Notes under the pieces: model-generated
What the model saw: only the letters and a program-made list of their open reading frames with translations
The model's database searches: none
What the model was told of the DNA's origin: nothing
Translations under genes and position numbers: made by a program
Assembly (NCBI RefSeq): GCF_036227105.1
Contig: NZ_CP109434.1
Span: 4,678,501-4,742,500, forward strand
DNA length: 64,000 bases
Direction: 5' to 3'
DNA from: Amycolatopsis sp. NBC_01488
GTDB taxonomy: Bacteria; Actinomycetota; Actinomycetes; Mycobacteriales; Pseudonocardiaceae
Shown: one piece after another, positions 24,222 through 32,777 of the stretch
Numbering within the stretch: position 1 is the stretch's first letter
How the letters are laid out: every line of letters begins with the position of its first letter

Positions 24222-25354
24222 CACGCCACCCCCGCGACCCGCAGCAGCGGCCGCATCCGGGCGAGCGCCAGGTCGGGGTCGGCGAGCACGCCGGCCTCGT
24301 CGGCGAGCCGCAGCAGCGTCGCGAGGTGGGTGATCGTGCGCGCCGACTCGCTCCCGGCCAGCATCCGGAAGTGGTCTTGATGGCCGTTCAAGTAGGCCAG
24401 GAACACGACGCCGGTCTTGTAGTGCCGGGTCGGGGCGCGGAAGATCTCGCGCGCCAGCGGCACGGTCGGGTCGAGCAGGGCGTGGAACCCGGCCCGGTCG
24501 CCGTCGTCGAGACGAGCCAGCGCGGCCGCGGCGACCGGCGCGATCGGGTCGAAGATGCCGAGCAGGGCCTCGCTGTGGCCGTGGTCGTCGCCCGCGATGA
24601 GCCGCGGGTAGTGGAAGTCGTCGCCGGTGTAGCAGGCGACGCCGGCGGCCAGCGCGCGCCGGAACTCGGTCTCGACGTCGGCGTCGAGCACCGAGACCTT
24701 CACCCCGGCGACGGTGCCCGCGTGCTCGGCGCACAGGGCCGCCAGCTCGCGGGCCGCGGCGCGGACGTCGTCGTGGCCCCAGTAGCCGGCCAGCGCGGGG
24801 TCGAACTGCTCGCCCAGCCAGTGCAGCAGGACCGGCCCGCTCGCTTCGGACAGCAGCTTGCCGTAGGCCGCGTGGTAGTCGCCGGGGCCGTGCGCCGTCG
24901 CGGCCAGTGCCCGGCTCGCCATGACGACGGGGACCGCGCCCGCGCCGCCGACCAGGTCCAGCTGCTCGCGCCAGGCGTCCACAATGGACGCCGAGGTGGC
25001 CGGCCCGGCGGGGAGCTGGTCGGTGCCGACGCCGGCGCACCACCGGCGGCCGGCGGCGATCGCCCCGGTACGCGTGACCAGTTCCTTCGTCGTGGCCCAG
25101 TCGAGTCCCATGCCGCGCTGCGCGGTGTCCATGGCCTCCGCGACGCCGAGCCCGTGCGCCCAGAGGTGCTCGCGGAAGGCCAGCGTGGTGTCCCAGTCGA
25201 CGGCGCCGGGTTCGTCGGCGAGCGCGTCCGCGACGACGTGCACGGCGGCGTAGGCGATCCGCGACGACGGCGGTGTGCCGGGTGGTCCGGGGAGCGGTGG
25301 GCCGGACGGTGACCAGTCCACGAGGCCGCCGCCGGGGACCGGAAGCTGGAGCAT
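24221..25354 (-). CDS. DUF993 / dihydrodipicolinate-synthase-like family protein
   Basis: A 377-residue protein starting at ATG 25354, with GGAGG just upstream. It shows the DUF993 pattern: DWDTTLAFREHLWAHGLGVAEAMDTAQRG, GTDQLPAGPA, LLHWLGEQFDPALAGYWGHDD and a lysine in VAGVKVSVLD where a class I aldolase Schiff-base Lys is expected. This suggests a TIM-barrel aldolase or lyase; no member-specific reaction is known to me. It is coupled to a sugar isomerase-like gene and follows a LacI gene with a palindromic operator in front. The Gfo/Idh/MocA dehydrogenase that often joins such clusters is absent. Confidence 0.75.
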   Translation of the reverse strand: MLQLPVPGGGLVDWSPSGPPLPGPPGTPPSSRIAYAAVHVVADALADEPGAVDWDTTLAFREHLWAHGLGVAEAMDTAQRGMGLDWATTKELVTRTGAIAAGRRWCAGVGTDQLPAGPATSASIVDAWREQLDLVGGAGAVPVVMASRALAATAHGPGDYHAAYGKLLSEASGPVLLHWLGEQFDPALAGYWGHDDVRAAARELAALCAEHAGTVAGVKVSVLDADVETEFRRALAAGVACYTGDDFHYPRLIAGDDHGHSEALLGIFDPIAPVAAAALARLDDGDRAGFHALLDPTVPLAREIFRAPTRHYKTGVVFLAYLNGHQDHFRMLAGSESARTITHLATLLRLADEAGVLADPDLALARMRPLLRVAGVA

Positions 25355-25373
25355 CGGAAGACCTCCGGGAGTG

Positions 25374-25387
25374 AGAAAGCGCTTTCT
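25374..25387. promoter_or_regulatory. LacI-type operator AGAAAGCGCTTTCT
   Basis: A perfect 14-bp palindrome with the central CG and GCGC core expected of LacI/GalR-family operators. It lies 20 bp before the DUF993 start codon and 49 bp after the stop of the LacI gene, so the LacI protein probably represses the DUF993-isomerase pair here. Confidence 0.8.
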
Positions 25388-25435
25388 GGATTCCACGGTA
25401 GGGCCTCTGGCGGGGCACGACAAGGCCCGACCGGG

Positions 25436-26476
25436 TCAGCGCTTGGGGCGTCCGGTGCTCTCGCGCAGGACGACCTCGCCGGACAGCTTGACGGTCCGCG
25501 CGCGGGTGCCCCCGGCCCCGTTGATCGCCAGGTCCATCGCCCGCTCGCCCAGCTCTTCCAGCGGCAGCCGGACGGTGGTCAGGGCCGGGGCGAGGTCGCG
25601 GACCACCGGGATGTCGTCGAAGCCGGCGACCGAAATGTCGCCCGGCACGGACAGGCCCTCCTCGCGCAACGCCGTGAGGGCGCCGATCGCCATCACGTCG
25701 GTGACGGCGAAGACGCAGGTCGGCAGCTTGCGCTTGCGGCCGGCGAGCAGCCGCTTGGTCGCCTCGTAGCCGCCGTCGCGGGTGAAGGCGGCTTCGACGA
25801 CGTCGTCCTCGTGCAGGGTGATGCCGTGCTCGGCGAGCGCGTCGGTGAACCCGGCCAGCCGGTCGATGACCGTGCTCAGCCGCCGCGGCCCGGCGAGCAC
25901 GGCGAACCGCTTGTGCCCGAGGCCGACCAGCGCGTTCGCCAGCTCCGCGGCGCCGCCCTTGTTGTCCGGCTGCACGGTGTCGATCTTGAGGCCGCGGTGG
26001 CGGCTGACCGCCGCGACCTGGCCGCCGCCGCGGCGGTACGGCTCCAGCTCGGCCGCCATCGCGCGTTCCCACGCGCGGTCCTCGAACGCCGAGCCGATCA
26101 GCAGGATCGCCGCGGCCCGCTGCGCGCGCAGCGTCGAGACGTAGGCGACCTCGCGGTCCGGGTCGCGGAAGGTACCGGCCAGCATCACGAGCAGCCCGTT
26201 GTCGGTCGCCACCCGCATCACCCCGCCGGCGATCGCCGCGAAGTACGGGTCGCTGACGTCGTGGCAGATCACGCCGACCGTGCGGTGGGTGCCCCCGGCG
26301 AGCGCCTGGGCGTGCGCGTTGGGGGCGTAGGCCAATTCGGCCGCGGCGGCGGACACCCGCTCCCGCAGGTCGGCGCGGACGGACGCGGTGCCGTTGAGCA
26401 CCCGCGATGCCGTCGCGAGGGAGACGTTCGCGCTGCGTGCCACGTCTTCGAGTGTCACGTGCGGCCGGGCCTTCAT
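25436..26476 (-). CDS. LacI-family transcriptional regulator (DUF993 operon)
   Basis: A 346-residue repressor. The start ATG 26476 has GGAGGA upstream and gives the standard N terminus VTLEDVARSANVSLATASRVLNG, where the helix-turn-helix and hinge lie. The effector domain follows the periplasmic-binding fold (VGVICHDVSDPYFAAIAGGV, FAVTDVMAIGALTALREEG, DISVAGFDDIPV). It sits directly upstream of the DUF993 gene in the same direction, with a palindromic operator between them. The inducer is probably the sugar or acid handled by that operon. Confidence 0.93.
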   Translation of the reverse strand: MKARPHVTLEDVARSANVSLATASRVLNGTASVRADLRERVSAAAAELAYAPNAHAQALAGGTHRTVGVICHDVSDPYFAAIAGGVMRVATDNGLLVMLAGTFRDPDREVAYVSTLRAQRAAAILLIGSAFEDRAWERAMAAELEPYRRGGGQVAAVSRHRGLKIDTVQPDNKGGAAELANALVGLGHKRFAVLAGPRRLSTVIDRLAGFTDALAEHGITLHEDDVVEAAFTRDGGYEATKRLLAGRKRKLPTCVFAVTDVMAIGALTALREEGLSVPGDISVAGFDDIPVVRDLAPALTTVRLPLEELGERAMDLAINGAGGTRARTVKLSGEVVLRESTGRPKR

Positions 26477-26693
26477 GGCTGGCTCCTCCAGGGTCGGTCT
26501 CGAGTGTCTCCGCGTGCTCGGTCGGTGCAATCTACTGGGCGGGGGGTGGGCCGGGAGAAGCCGCTGGCCGGGGGACCTGACCCGTTCGAGTGAATCCCGC
26601 CGGGAAGATCGGTGGCCGCGCGTGCGTTGGAAACAAGGAGAACCTTCAAGTGGTGAGTACGCCACTGCAGATCGACCTGGAAAGGAACCACGC

Positions 26694-27098
26694 ATGCTGT
26701 TCGGTGACGAGCACGTCCGCCGCTACGAGGAGACCGACGGCGAGGTCGGCCACGACTGGAAGGATGGCGTCCCGACGCTGGTGCTGACCACCAAGGGCCG
26801 CAAGACCGGGCAGGAGCGCAAGTTCGCCCTGATCTACCAGGAAGTCGACGGCAACCCGGTGATCGTGGCCTCCAAGGGCGGCGCGCCGAACCACCCCGGC
26901 TGGTACCTCAACCTCCTGGAGACCCCTGAGGTCGGCGTCCAGGTGAAAGCGGACAAGTTCAAGGCCCGCGCGCGGACGGCCGAAGGCGAGGAGCGCGCGA
27001 AGCTGTGGGAGAAGCTCGCCGCCGTCTGGCCGGACTACAACAACTACGCGAAGAAGACGGACCGCGAGATTCCCGTGGTGGTTCTCGAGCGACTGTGA
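26694..27098 (+). CDS. Deazaflavin (F420)-dependent nitroreductase-family protein (Ddn-like)
   Basis: A 134-residue protein starting at ATG 26694 with AAAGGA 8 nt upstream. It has the Ddn family core LVLTTKGRKTGQERKFALIY, IVASKGGAPNHPGWYLNLLETPEV and the end WPDYNNYAKKTDREIPVVVLER. Members bind F420H2 in a split-barrel fold and reduce nitro-compounds, quinones or other substrates; the physiological substrate is unknown. It is divergent from the LacI gene across a 217-bp gap in which I see no other gene. FbiC in the window shows the cofactor can be made. Confidence 0.92.
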   Translation: MLFGDEHVRRYEETDGEVGHDWKDGVPTLVLTTKGRKTGQERKFALIYQEVDGNPVIVASKGGAPNHPGWYLNLLETPEVGVQVKADKFKARARTAEGEERAKLWEKLAAVWPDYNNYAKKTDREIPVVVLERL

Positions 27099-27152
27099 TC
27101 TGCGACGCGTTCGGCGCGCGCCGGGGCCGATCCGGCCGGTAGTCGGCTACGA

Positions 27153-27923
27153 ATGACGGTCATGGACCGCTGGACCGCCCTGGACACCGAGGGTGCGCTG
27201 CTCACCCGACGCCAGATGATCGCCTACGGCCGGCGCTTCGTCCGCGCCGGCCGGGGCGCCTGGTACAGCTTCGCGATCGAGGTGGTCTGGCAGTTCCTCG
27301 TCCAGACGACCCGGTTCCGGGTGCGCGGCTCGCACCACATCCCGAAGTCCGGGGGCGTGCTGGTGGCGTCCAACCACCTGTCGTTCGCCGACCCGACGAC
27401 GCTGACGGCGTTCTGCCTCGCCGCCGGCCGCGTGCCGCGGTACCTGGCGAAGGCCTCGCTGTGGCAGCTGCCCGTCGTGGGCCGCGTGATGCGCTCGGGG
27501 CGGCACATCCCGGTGTACCGCGGCGCGGCCACGGCGGCGGAGGCCTACCGCGACCTGGTCGCCTCGGTGCGGGACGGCGAGTGCGTCGCGGTCTTCCCCG
27601 AAGGCACGTTCTCGACGGACCCGGACGGCTGGCCGATGCGCGGCAAGACCGGCATCGTGCGCGCGGCCCTGGAGACCGGCGCGCCGGTGATCCCGGTGGC
27701 CAACTGGGGCACCCACCACCTGCTGCCCTCGACGGCGTGGTTCCCCCGCGGGCTCCCGCGCAAGACGGTCGACCTGGTGGCGGGGCCGCCGGTGGACCTC
27801 TCCGACCTGCGCGATCGCCCGCTCACCCGCGAGGTGCTGGAAGAGGCGACGGCCCGGATCATGGCGGCGGTGACGGCGCTGCTCGAGACGATCCGCGGCG
27901 AAGAGCGGCCGGTCGCCGCCTGA
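27153..27923 (+). CDS. 1-acyl-sn-glycerol-3-phosphate acyltransferase-like (PlsC family)
   Basis: A 256-residue acyltransferase. The PlsC motifs are clear: SNHLSFADP (the NHxxxxD catalytic motif), IPVYRG, and FPEGTFSTD for glycerol phosphate binding. A hydrophobic helix near residue 40 (WYSFAIEVVWQFLV) would anchor it to the membrane. It could make phosphatidic acid or transfer acyl groups to other lipids. ATG 27153 or 27162 are both possible starts. It stands alone before the lipoamide dehydrogenase gene. Confidence 0.9.
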   Translation: MTVMDRWTALDTEGALLTRRQMIAYGRRFVRAGRGAWYSFAIEVVWQFLVQTTRFRVRGSHHIPKSGGVLVASNHLSFADPTTLTAFCLAAGRVPRYLAKASLWQLPVVGRVMRSGRHIPVYRGAATAAEAYRDLVASVRDGECVAVFPEGTFSTDPDGWPMRGKTGIVRAALETGAPVIPVANWGTHHLLPSTAWFPRGLPRKTVDLVAGPPVDLSDLRDRPLTREVLEEATARIMAAVTALLETIRGEERPVAA

Positions 27924-27972
27924 GGCCCGGGTCACCCCGTCCGGGGAGGCTCGGAAGGGTAGTTTCGGGTGT

Positions 27973-29364
27973 ATGAGTGCACAACACTTTGATGTCGTCG
28001 TGCTGGGGGCCGGAGTGGGCGGCTACGTCGCGGCGATCCGCGCGTCCCAGCTGGGGCTGAGCGCCGCGGTGGTCGAGGAGAAGTACTGGGGCGGGGTCTG
28101 CCTGAACGTCGGGTGCATCCCGTCGAAGGCCCTGCTGCGCAACGCCGAGCTGGCGCACGTCGTGACGCAGGAGGCCAAGGCGTTCGGCATCTCGTCCGAC
28201 AGCCCGATCCGCATGGACTACACGGCCGCCTACGAGCGGAGCCGGAAGGTCGCCGACGGGCGCGTCAAGGGCGTGCACTTCCTCATGAAGAAGAACAAGA
28301 TCACCGAGTTCGACGGGCACGGCACGTTCGTCGACGACCACACCCTCGAGGTGAACGGCTCGCGGATCACGTTCGACCACTGCATCATCGCGACGGGCGC
28401 GACGACGCGGCTGCTGCCGGGCACCTCGCGGAGTTCGCGGGTCGTCACCTACGAAGAGCAGATCCTGTCGGCCGAGCTGCCGTCGAGCATCGTGATCGCC
28501 GGCGCGGGCGCGATCGGCGTCGAGTTCGCCTACGTGCTGCACAACTACGGCGTCGACGTCACCATCGTCGAGTTCCTCGACCGGATGGTGCCGCTGGAGG
28601 ACGCCGAGGTGTCGGCGGAGCTCTTCCGGCGCTACCGCAAGCTCGGCATCAAGGTGCTGACCTCGACGCGGGTGGAGTCGATCGACGACGCCGGCTCGTC
28701 GGTCGAGGTGACGGTGTCCTCGGAGAAGAACGGGCAGCAGGTCCTCACCGCCGACAAGGTGCTGCAGGCCATCGGCTTCCAGCCGCGCGTCGAGGGCTAC
28801 GGCCTGGAGAAGACGGGCGTCGCGCTCACGGACCGGGGCGCGATCGCCGTCGACGGCCGCGGCCGCACGAACGTCGGCCACATCTTCGCGATCGGCGACG
28901 TGACGGCGAAGCTGATGCTGGCGCACGCGTCCGAGTCGATGGGCGTGGTGGCGGCGGAGACGATCGCGGGCGCGGAGACGATGGAGCTCGACTTCCCGAT
29001 GATCCCGCGCGCGACGTTCTGCCAGCCCCAGATCGCGAGCTTCGGGTGGACCGAGGAGCAGGCGCGTGAGAAGGGGTTCGACGTGCGCGTCGCGAAGTTC
29101 CCGTTCACCGCCAACGGAAAGGCCCAAGGACTCGGCGACGCGGGCGGGTTCGTGAAGCTGATCAGCGACGCGAAGTACGGGGAGCTGATCGGCGGTCACC
29201 TGATCGGGCCGGACGTGACGGAGCTGCTCCCGGAGCTGACTTTGGCGCAGCAGTGGGATTTGACGGTGCACGAGGTTTCGCGGAACGTCCACGCGCACCC
29301 GACGCTGGGTGAAGCGGTGAAGGAAGCCGTCCACGGCCTCGCCGGTCACATGATCAACCTGTAG
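27973..29364 (+). CDS. lpdA: Dihydrolipoyl dehydrogenase (E3)
   Basis: A 463-residue flavoprotein disulfide reductase that reoxidises dihydrolipoamide in 2-oxo acid dehydrogenase complexes or the glycine cleavage system, with NAD as acceptor. FAD-binding VVVLGAGVGGYVAAI, the redox disulfide C43-C48 in GGVCLNVGCIPSK, NAD-binding VIAGAGAIGVEFA, and the C-terminal His-Glu pair in NVHAHPTLGEA are all present. Length is normal. It is not beside E1 or E2 genes, so it is probably a shared housekeeping E3. The 3' end overlaps the convergent GNAT gene by 11 bp. Confidence 0.95.
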   Translation: MSAQHFDVVVLGAGVGGYVAAIRASQLGLSAAVVEEKYWGGVCLNVGCIPSKALLRNAELAHVVTQEAKAFGISSDSPIRMDYTAAYERSRKVADGRVKGVHFLMKKNKITEFDGHGTFVDDHTLEVNGSRITFDHCIIATGATTRLLPGTSRSSRVVTYEEQILSAELPSSIVIAGAGAIGVEFAYVLHNYGVDVTIVEFLDRMVPLEDAEVSAELFRRYRKLGIKVLTSTRVESIDDAGSSVEVTVSSEKNGQQVLTADKVLQAIGFQPRVEGYGLEKTGVALTDRGAIAVDGRGRTNVGHIFAIGDVTAKLMLAHASESMGVVAAETIAGAETMELDFPMIPRATFCQPQIASFGWTEEQAREKGFDVRVAKFPFTANGKAQGLGDAGGFVKLISDAKYGELIGGHLIGPDVTELLPELTLAQQWDLTVHEVSRNVHAHPTLGEAVKEAVHGLAGHMINL

Positions 29365-29806
29365 GGACGTCGAAGCGGAGCTCCGGCCGTTCCCAGCGGA
29401 CCTTCGGCGGGTTCGGCGGGATCGTGCCGGTGCGCCGCGCACCCATGCGCAGGTAGAACGGCAACGCGGGCGGGTGCGAGACGACGCGGACGCGGGTGAT
29501 CCCGCGTGCGCGGGCTTCGCCCAGCATGTGCCCGACCAGGCGCGCGCCGAGGCCGAGCCCCTGCGCGGCGTCCGCCACGAAGAGGATGTCGAGTTCCGGC
29601 GGATCCTCCAGCAGGGCATAGAAGCCGAGGAGCTCACCGCCGGTCGTCGCGGTGAACGTCGGATGGGTTTCCACGTAGCCGGGCGTGACCACGTACCCAT
29701 CGAGGATGGACGCGTAGTCGCCTTGGTACGCCGACGAAGCGTGCATCAGGGCGGTCAAGGCGCCCGACTGGGCGGGCGTGGCGCGGAGGATTTCGGGCTG
29801 CCCCAT
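29354..29806 (-). CDS. GNAT-family N-acetyltransferase
   Basis: A 150-residue single-domain GNAT protein (start ATG 29806). The acetyl-CoA binding motif A is ELDILFVADAAQGLGLGARLVGHML with the Q/RxxGxG/A-type loop, followed by RVRVVSHPPALPFYLRMGARRTG, typical of the family. The acceptor is unknown. It is divergent from a nucleotidyltransferase gene with only 23 bp between starts. Confidence 0.9.
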   Translation of the reverse strand: MGQPEILRATPAQSGALTALMHASSAYQGDYASILDGYVVTPGYVETHPTFTATTGGELLGFYALLEDPPELDILFVADAAQGLGLGARLVGHMLGEARARGITRVRVVSHPPALPFYLRMGARRTGTIPPNPPKVRWERPELRFDVPTG

Positions 29807-29829
29807 GTACGACAGCCTACGGTGGTCCC

Positions 29830-30402
29830 ATGGCGGACTTCGATCGGCTCCGGAACGTCTTGTCGCGCAACCAGATCCTCGTCGAGGTGCTGCACCGCGC
29901 CCGCGACGTCGGCCTGCCGGGCTGGTACCTCGCGGCCGGGTGCGTCGTGCAGACCGTGTGGAACTTCCTGGACGGACGCGCTGCCGCACAGGGGATCAAG
30001 GACTACGACCTCGTCTACCACGACGCGGCCGATCTCGGCTGGGACGCGGAAGACCGCGTGATCCGGGCCGTGGCGACCAGGTGCGAAGACCTGCCCGTCG
30101 AGGTGGAGGTGCGCAACGAAGCCCGGGTGCACCTCTGGTACGAAGCCAAGTTCGGCATCCCGTGCTGCCCCTACGCGAGCACCGAGGCGGCGATCGACGC
30201 GTTTCCCGCGATCTGCTCGTGCGTCGGCGTCCGGCTCGGCGACGACGGGACTTGGCGGTTCCACGCGCCGCACGGGCTCGGTGACCTGTTCGCGATGGTC
30301 GTGCGACCGAACCCGGTGCTCGCGCCGCGCGAGGTGTACGAGACCAAGGCGGCCCGGTGGCTGACGCAGTGGCCGCGTCTGCGGGTGCTGCCGTGGCCGT
30401 GA
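29830..30402 (+). CDS. Nucleotidyltransferase-family protein (NTP_transf_9 / DUF925)
   Basis: A 190-residue cytoplasmic protein with the family pattern PGWYLAAGCVVQTVWN (G-motif), IKDYDLVYHDA with paired acidic residues, VEVRNEARVHLWYEAKFGI and CPYASTEAAIDAFPA. These match the DUF925 nucleotidyltransferases, which share the minimal Pol-beta-like fold. The substrate is unknown. It is a monocistronic gene. Confidence 0.87.
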   Translation: MADFDRLRNVLSRNQILVEVLHRARDVGLPGWYLAAGCVVQTVWNFLDGRAAAQGIKDYDLVYHDAADLGWDAEDRVIRAVATRCEDLPVEVEVRNEARVHLWYEAKFGIPCCPYASTEAAIDAFPAICSCVGVRLGDDGTWRFHAPHGLGDLFAMVVRPNPVLAPREVYETKAARWLTQWPRLRVLPWP

Positions 30403-30570
30403 CTTCGCCGGGCGGGGACGAAATGTTCTCACGTTTCCCGGATCGTTCCAGCATGTGGGCAAGCCGACGTTCCCGACTTTGGTCGCTGGATCCGGGCCCG
30501 GTCACTCCTTAGATTCTCCCCATTACACCCGGTTGGGTGTCATACGGCCGAGTGCCTCAGGGAGAATTCG

Positions 30571-32490
30571 ATGGTGAGATTCAGCCGGGTCGCCGCGCAC
30601 GCGGTTCCGCTGACGGTCGGCGCCTTGCTGCTGACGACGGGGGTCTCGGTGGCGCAGCCGTCCACGGTGGACGCCGCCGCCGCGCGCACCGAGGCGGGCA
30701 TCAACGCGCTGCAGGGCATCAAGAAGAGCCTGACCCCCGCCGAGCGCAAGCAATCGAGCCAACTGGTCGTCGAGAAGCGGTTGCGGGCCGACCGGTCGCT
30801 GGCCGCGAAGCTGCCCGACTACCGCTCGGGCGTCGGCGTCAGCGCCACGGGAACCGTCTCGGTCGACATCGCCGTCTCCCGCGACCAAGCCGTCGCGAGC
30901 GCGGTCAAGGCCGCCGGTGGCACGGTCCGCTACGCCGCGGGCGGCGCCGTCCGCGCCGACCTCCCGCTGTCCGCTTTGGACGCGATCGCCGGCCGCGCCG
31001 ACGTCGCCGAGGTCAAGCCCGCCGCGCAGGCGACGACGTGGAGCGAGCCGGCCAACCGGGACTTCCGCGCGGCCGCGACCGCGCAGGCCGCGACCGCGCA
31101 GGCCGCCGCCGCGACCCAGGTGTCCGAAGGCGACAAGGCGCACGGCGCCGACACCGCCCGCGCGACCTACGGCGTCAGCGGCTCCGGCGTCAAGGTCTGC
31201 GTGCTCTCCGACGGCGTCGACTCCCTGGCGAAGTCGCAGACCGCCGGCGAACTGCCCGCGGTGGACGTCCTGTCCGGCCAGCAGGGCAGCGGCGACGAAG
31301 GCACCGCGATGCTGGAGATCGTCCACGACCTCGCGCCGGACGCCGCGCTCGGCTTCGCGACCGCGTTCACCAGCGAGGCGAGCTTCGCCGCGAACATCCG
31401 CGCGCTGCGCACCACCGGCCACTGCACGATCATCGTCGACGACGTCTCCTACTACGACGAGTCGCCGTTCCAGGACACCCAGGTCGCGCAGGCGGTCAAC
31501 GACGTCACCGCGGCCGGCGTCCTGTACTTCTCCTCGGCCGGCAACTCGGGCAACGCGACCGACGGCACCAGCGGCTACTACGAAGGCGACTTCCGCGCCT
31601 CGGCGTCGAAGATCAGCGGCGTCACCGGCACCCCGCACGACTTCGACCCGAGCGGCACGACGCAGAACTTCGACGCGCTTTCGGCGGGCTCGCTCGGCAA
31701 GCCGGTGACGCTGTTCTGGTCCGACCCGTGGGGCAAGTCCGCCAACGACTACGACCTGTTCATCCTGAACTCGGCAGGCAGCGTCGTGGCCTCCAGCGAG
31801 AACGGGCAGTCCGGCGCGCAGAACCCGTACGAGATCGCGACCGTGCCGTCGACGGGCTCCGGCTACAAGGTCGCGGTCGTCAAGTACAGCGGCGCGGACC
31901 GGTTCATCGCGCTGAACGTCGTCCGCGGCCGGTTCGTGGCTTCGGGTTCGCTCAAGGCGTTCAGCACCAACGGCGTCACGAACGGCCACTCGGCGGCGGC
32001 CAGCGCGTTCAGCGTCGCGGCGGCCCCGGCCGGCCCGGCGTTCGGCCGGCCGCTGGAGACCGGCGACCCGGCCAACCCGGCGGGCCCGTACCCGGGCCAG
32101 TTCACGGCGGCGAGCAAGTGGGAACGCTTCTCCTCCGACGGCAAGCGTCACCTGTTCTACAACGCGGACGGGTCGGCGATCACGCCGGGCAACGTGTCCT
32201 CGACGGGCGGCACGACCCGCAGCAAGCCGGACATCACGGCGGCGGACGGCGTCGCGACGTCGGTGCCGGGCTTCCAGCCGTTCTTCGGGACGTCGGCGGC
32301 GGCCCCGCACGCGGCGGCGATCGCGGCGCTGCTGCTGTCGGGCAAGCCGACGGCCACGGCGGCGCAGATCCGGTCGGCGCTGGTGTCGTCGGCCATCGAC
32401 CTGGGCGCGCCCGGGTTCGACACGGTGACGGGCAACGGCGTGATCATGGCCGGCCCGGCGCTCGCCGCACTGGGCGTGGCGGCCAAGTAG
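30571..32490 (+). CDS. Secreted S8/S53-like serine peptidase with Glu in place of the usual His
   Basis: A 639-residue exported protein with a signal peptide (about 1-29), a helical propeptide-like region (to about 195) and a subtilisin-fold domain. The subtilisin Asp is D214 (VCVLSDGVD), the oxyanion Asn is N325 (SSAGNSG) and the nucleophile is S575 (FGTSAAAPH). Where S8 enzymes have HGT, this one has D-E-G-T, so E243 stands in for the catalytic His, as in the sedolisin-like S53 relatives. An insert between 340 and 550 looks like a prepeptidase C-type beta domain. AGGGAGA precedes the ATG, and a perfect 32-bp hairpin follows the stop. Activity is likely but its pH optimum and specificity are unknown. 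Confidence 0.85.
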   Translation: MVRFSRVAAHAVPLTVGALLLTTGVSVAQPSTVDAAAARTEAGINALQGIKKSLTPAERKQSSQLVVEKRLRADRSLAAKLPDYRSGVGVSATGTVSVDIAVSRDQAVASAVKAAGGTVRYAAGGAVRADLPLSALDAIAGRADVAEVKPAAQATTWSEPANRDFRAAATAQAATAQAAAATQVSEGDKAHGADTARATYGVSGSGVKVCVLSDGVDSLAKSQTAGELPAVDVLSGQQGSGDEGTAMLEIVHDLAPDAALGFATAFTSEASFAANIRALRTTGHCTIIVDDVSYYDESPFQDTQVAQAVNDVTAAGVLYFSSAGNSGNATDGTSGYYEGDFRASASKISGVTGTPHDFDPSGTTQNFDALSAGSLGKPVTLFWSDPWGKSANDYDLFILNSAGSVVASSENGQSGAQNPYEIATVPSTGSGYKVAVVKYSGADRFIALNVVRGRFVASGSLKAFSTNGVTNGHSAAASAFSVAAAPAGPAFGRPLETGDPANPAGPYPGQFTAASKWERFSSDGKRHLFYNADGSAITPGNVSSTGGTTRSKPDITAADGVATSVPGFQPFFGTSAAAPHAAAIAALLLSGKPTATAAQIRSALVSSAIDLGAPGFDTVTGNGVIMAGPALAALGVAAK

Positions 32491-32501
32491 GTTCCGCTCA
32501 C

Positions 32502-32533
32502 GAAGAGGGCCCGGCGATCGCCGGGCCCTCTTC
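32502..32533. terminator. Perfect 32-bp palindromic hairpin after the protease gene
   Basis: Sixteen bases starting GAAGAGGGCCCGGCGA pair exactly with the next sixteen, 11 bp after the protease stop. No T tract follows. The region from 32534 to 32777 before the SDR gene (about 240 bp) shows no further gene; it should hold the SDR promoter. Confidence 0.88.
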
Positions 32534-32777
32534 GCGCGTGGCCAGCAAGTGGAAGCCGAGGCCGCGGTGGGCGAATCGCTCGTGCCTTGGCGGGCTCGGC
32601 CCGGCCGCGGTCAGCGCCGCCGCCAGGGCCGGCTGCGGAAGCCCGCGGAACGTGGCGCGGCCCGGTTGAGCATCGCCCCGACGATCCGGGCTCCGCAGGC
32701 CGTAGGGTGGCCGAGTTGCCGGCGAGACCGGCCTGGAAACGCTCGCGAAGACCCAGGCGGGCAGTGGAGGAGGCGTG

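Noticed and set aside
26590..26787. A 65-codon frame with a good ribosome-binding site before the Ddn-like gene
   Set aside because: It runs into the Ddn-like gene in another frame, has no family signature and poor codon pattern there; the AAAGGA site before 26694 explains translation of the real gene.
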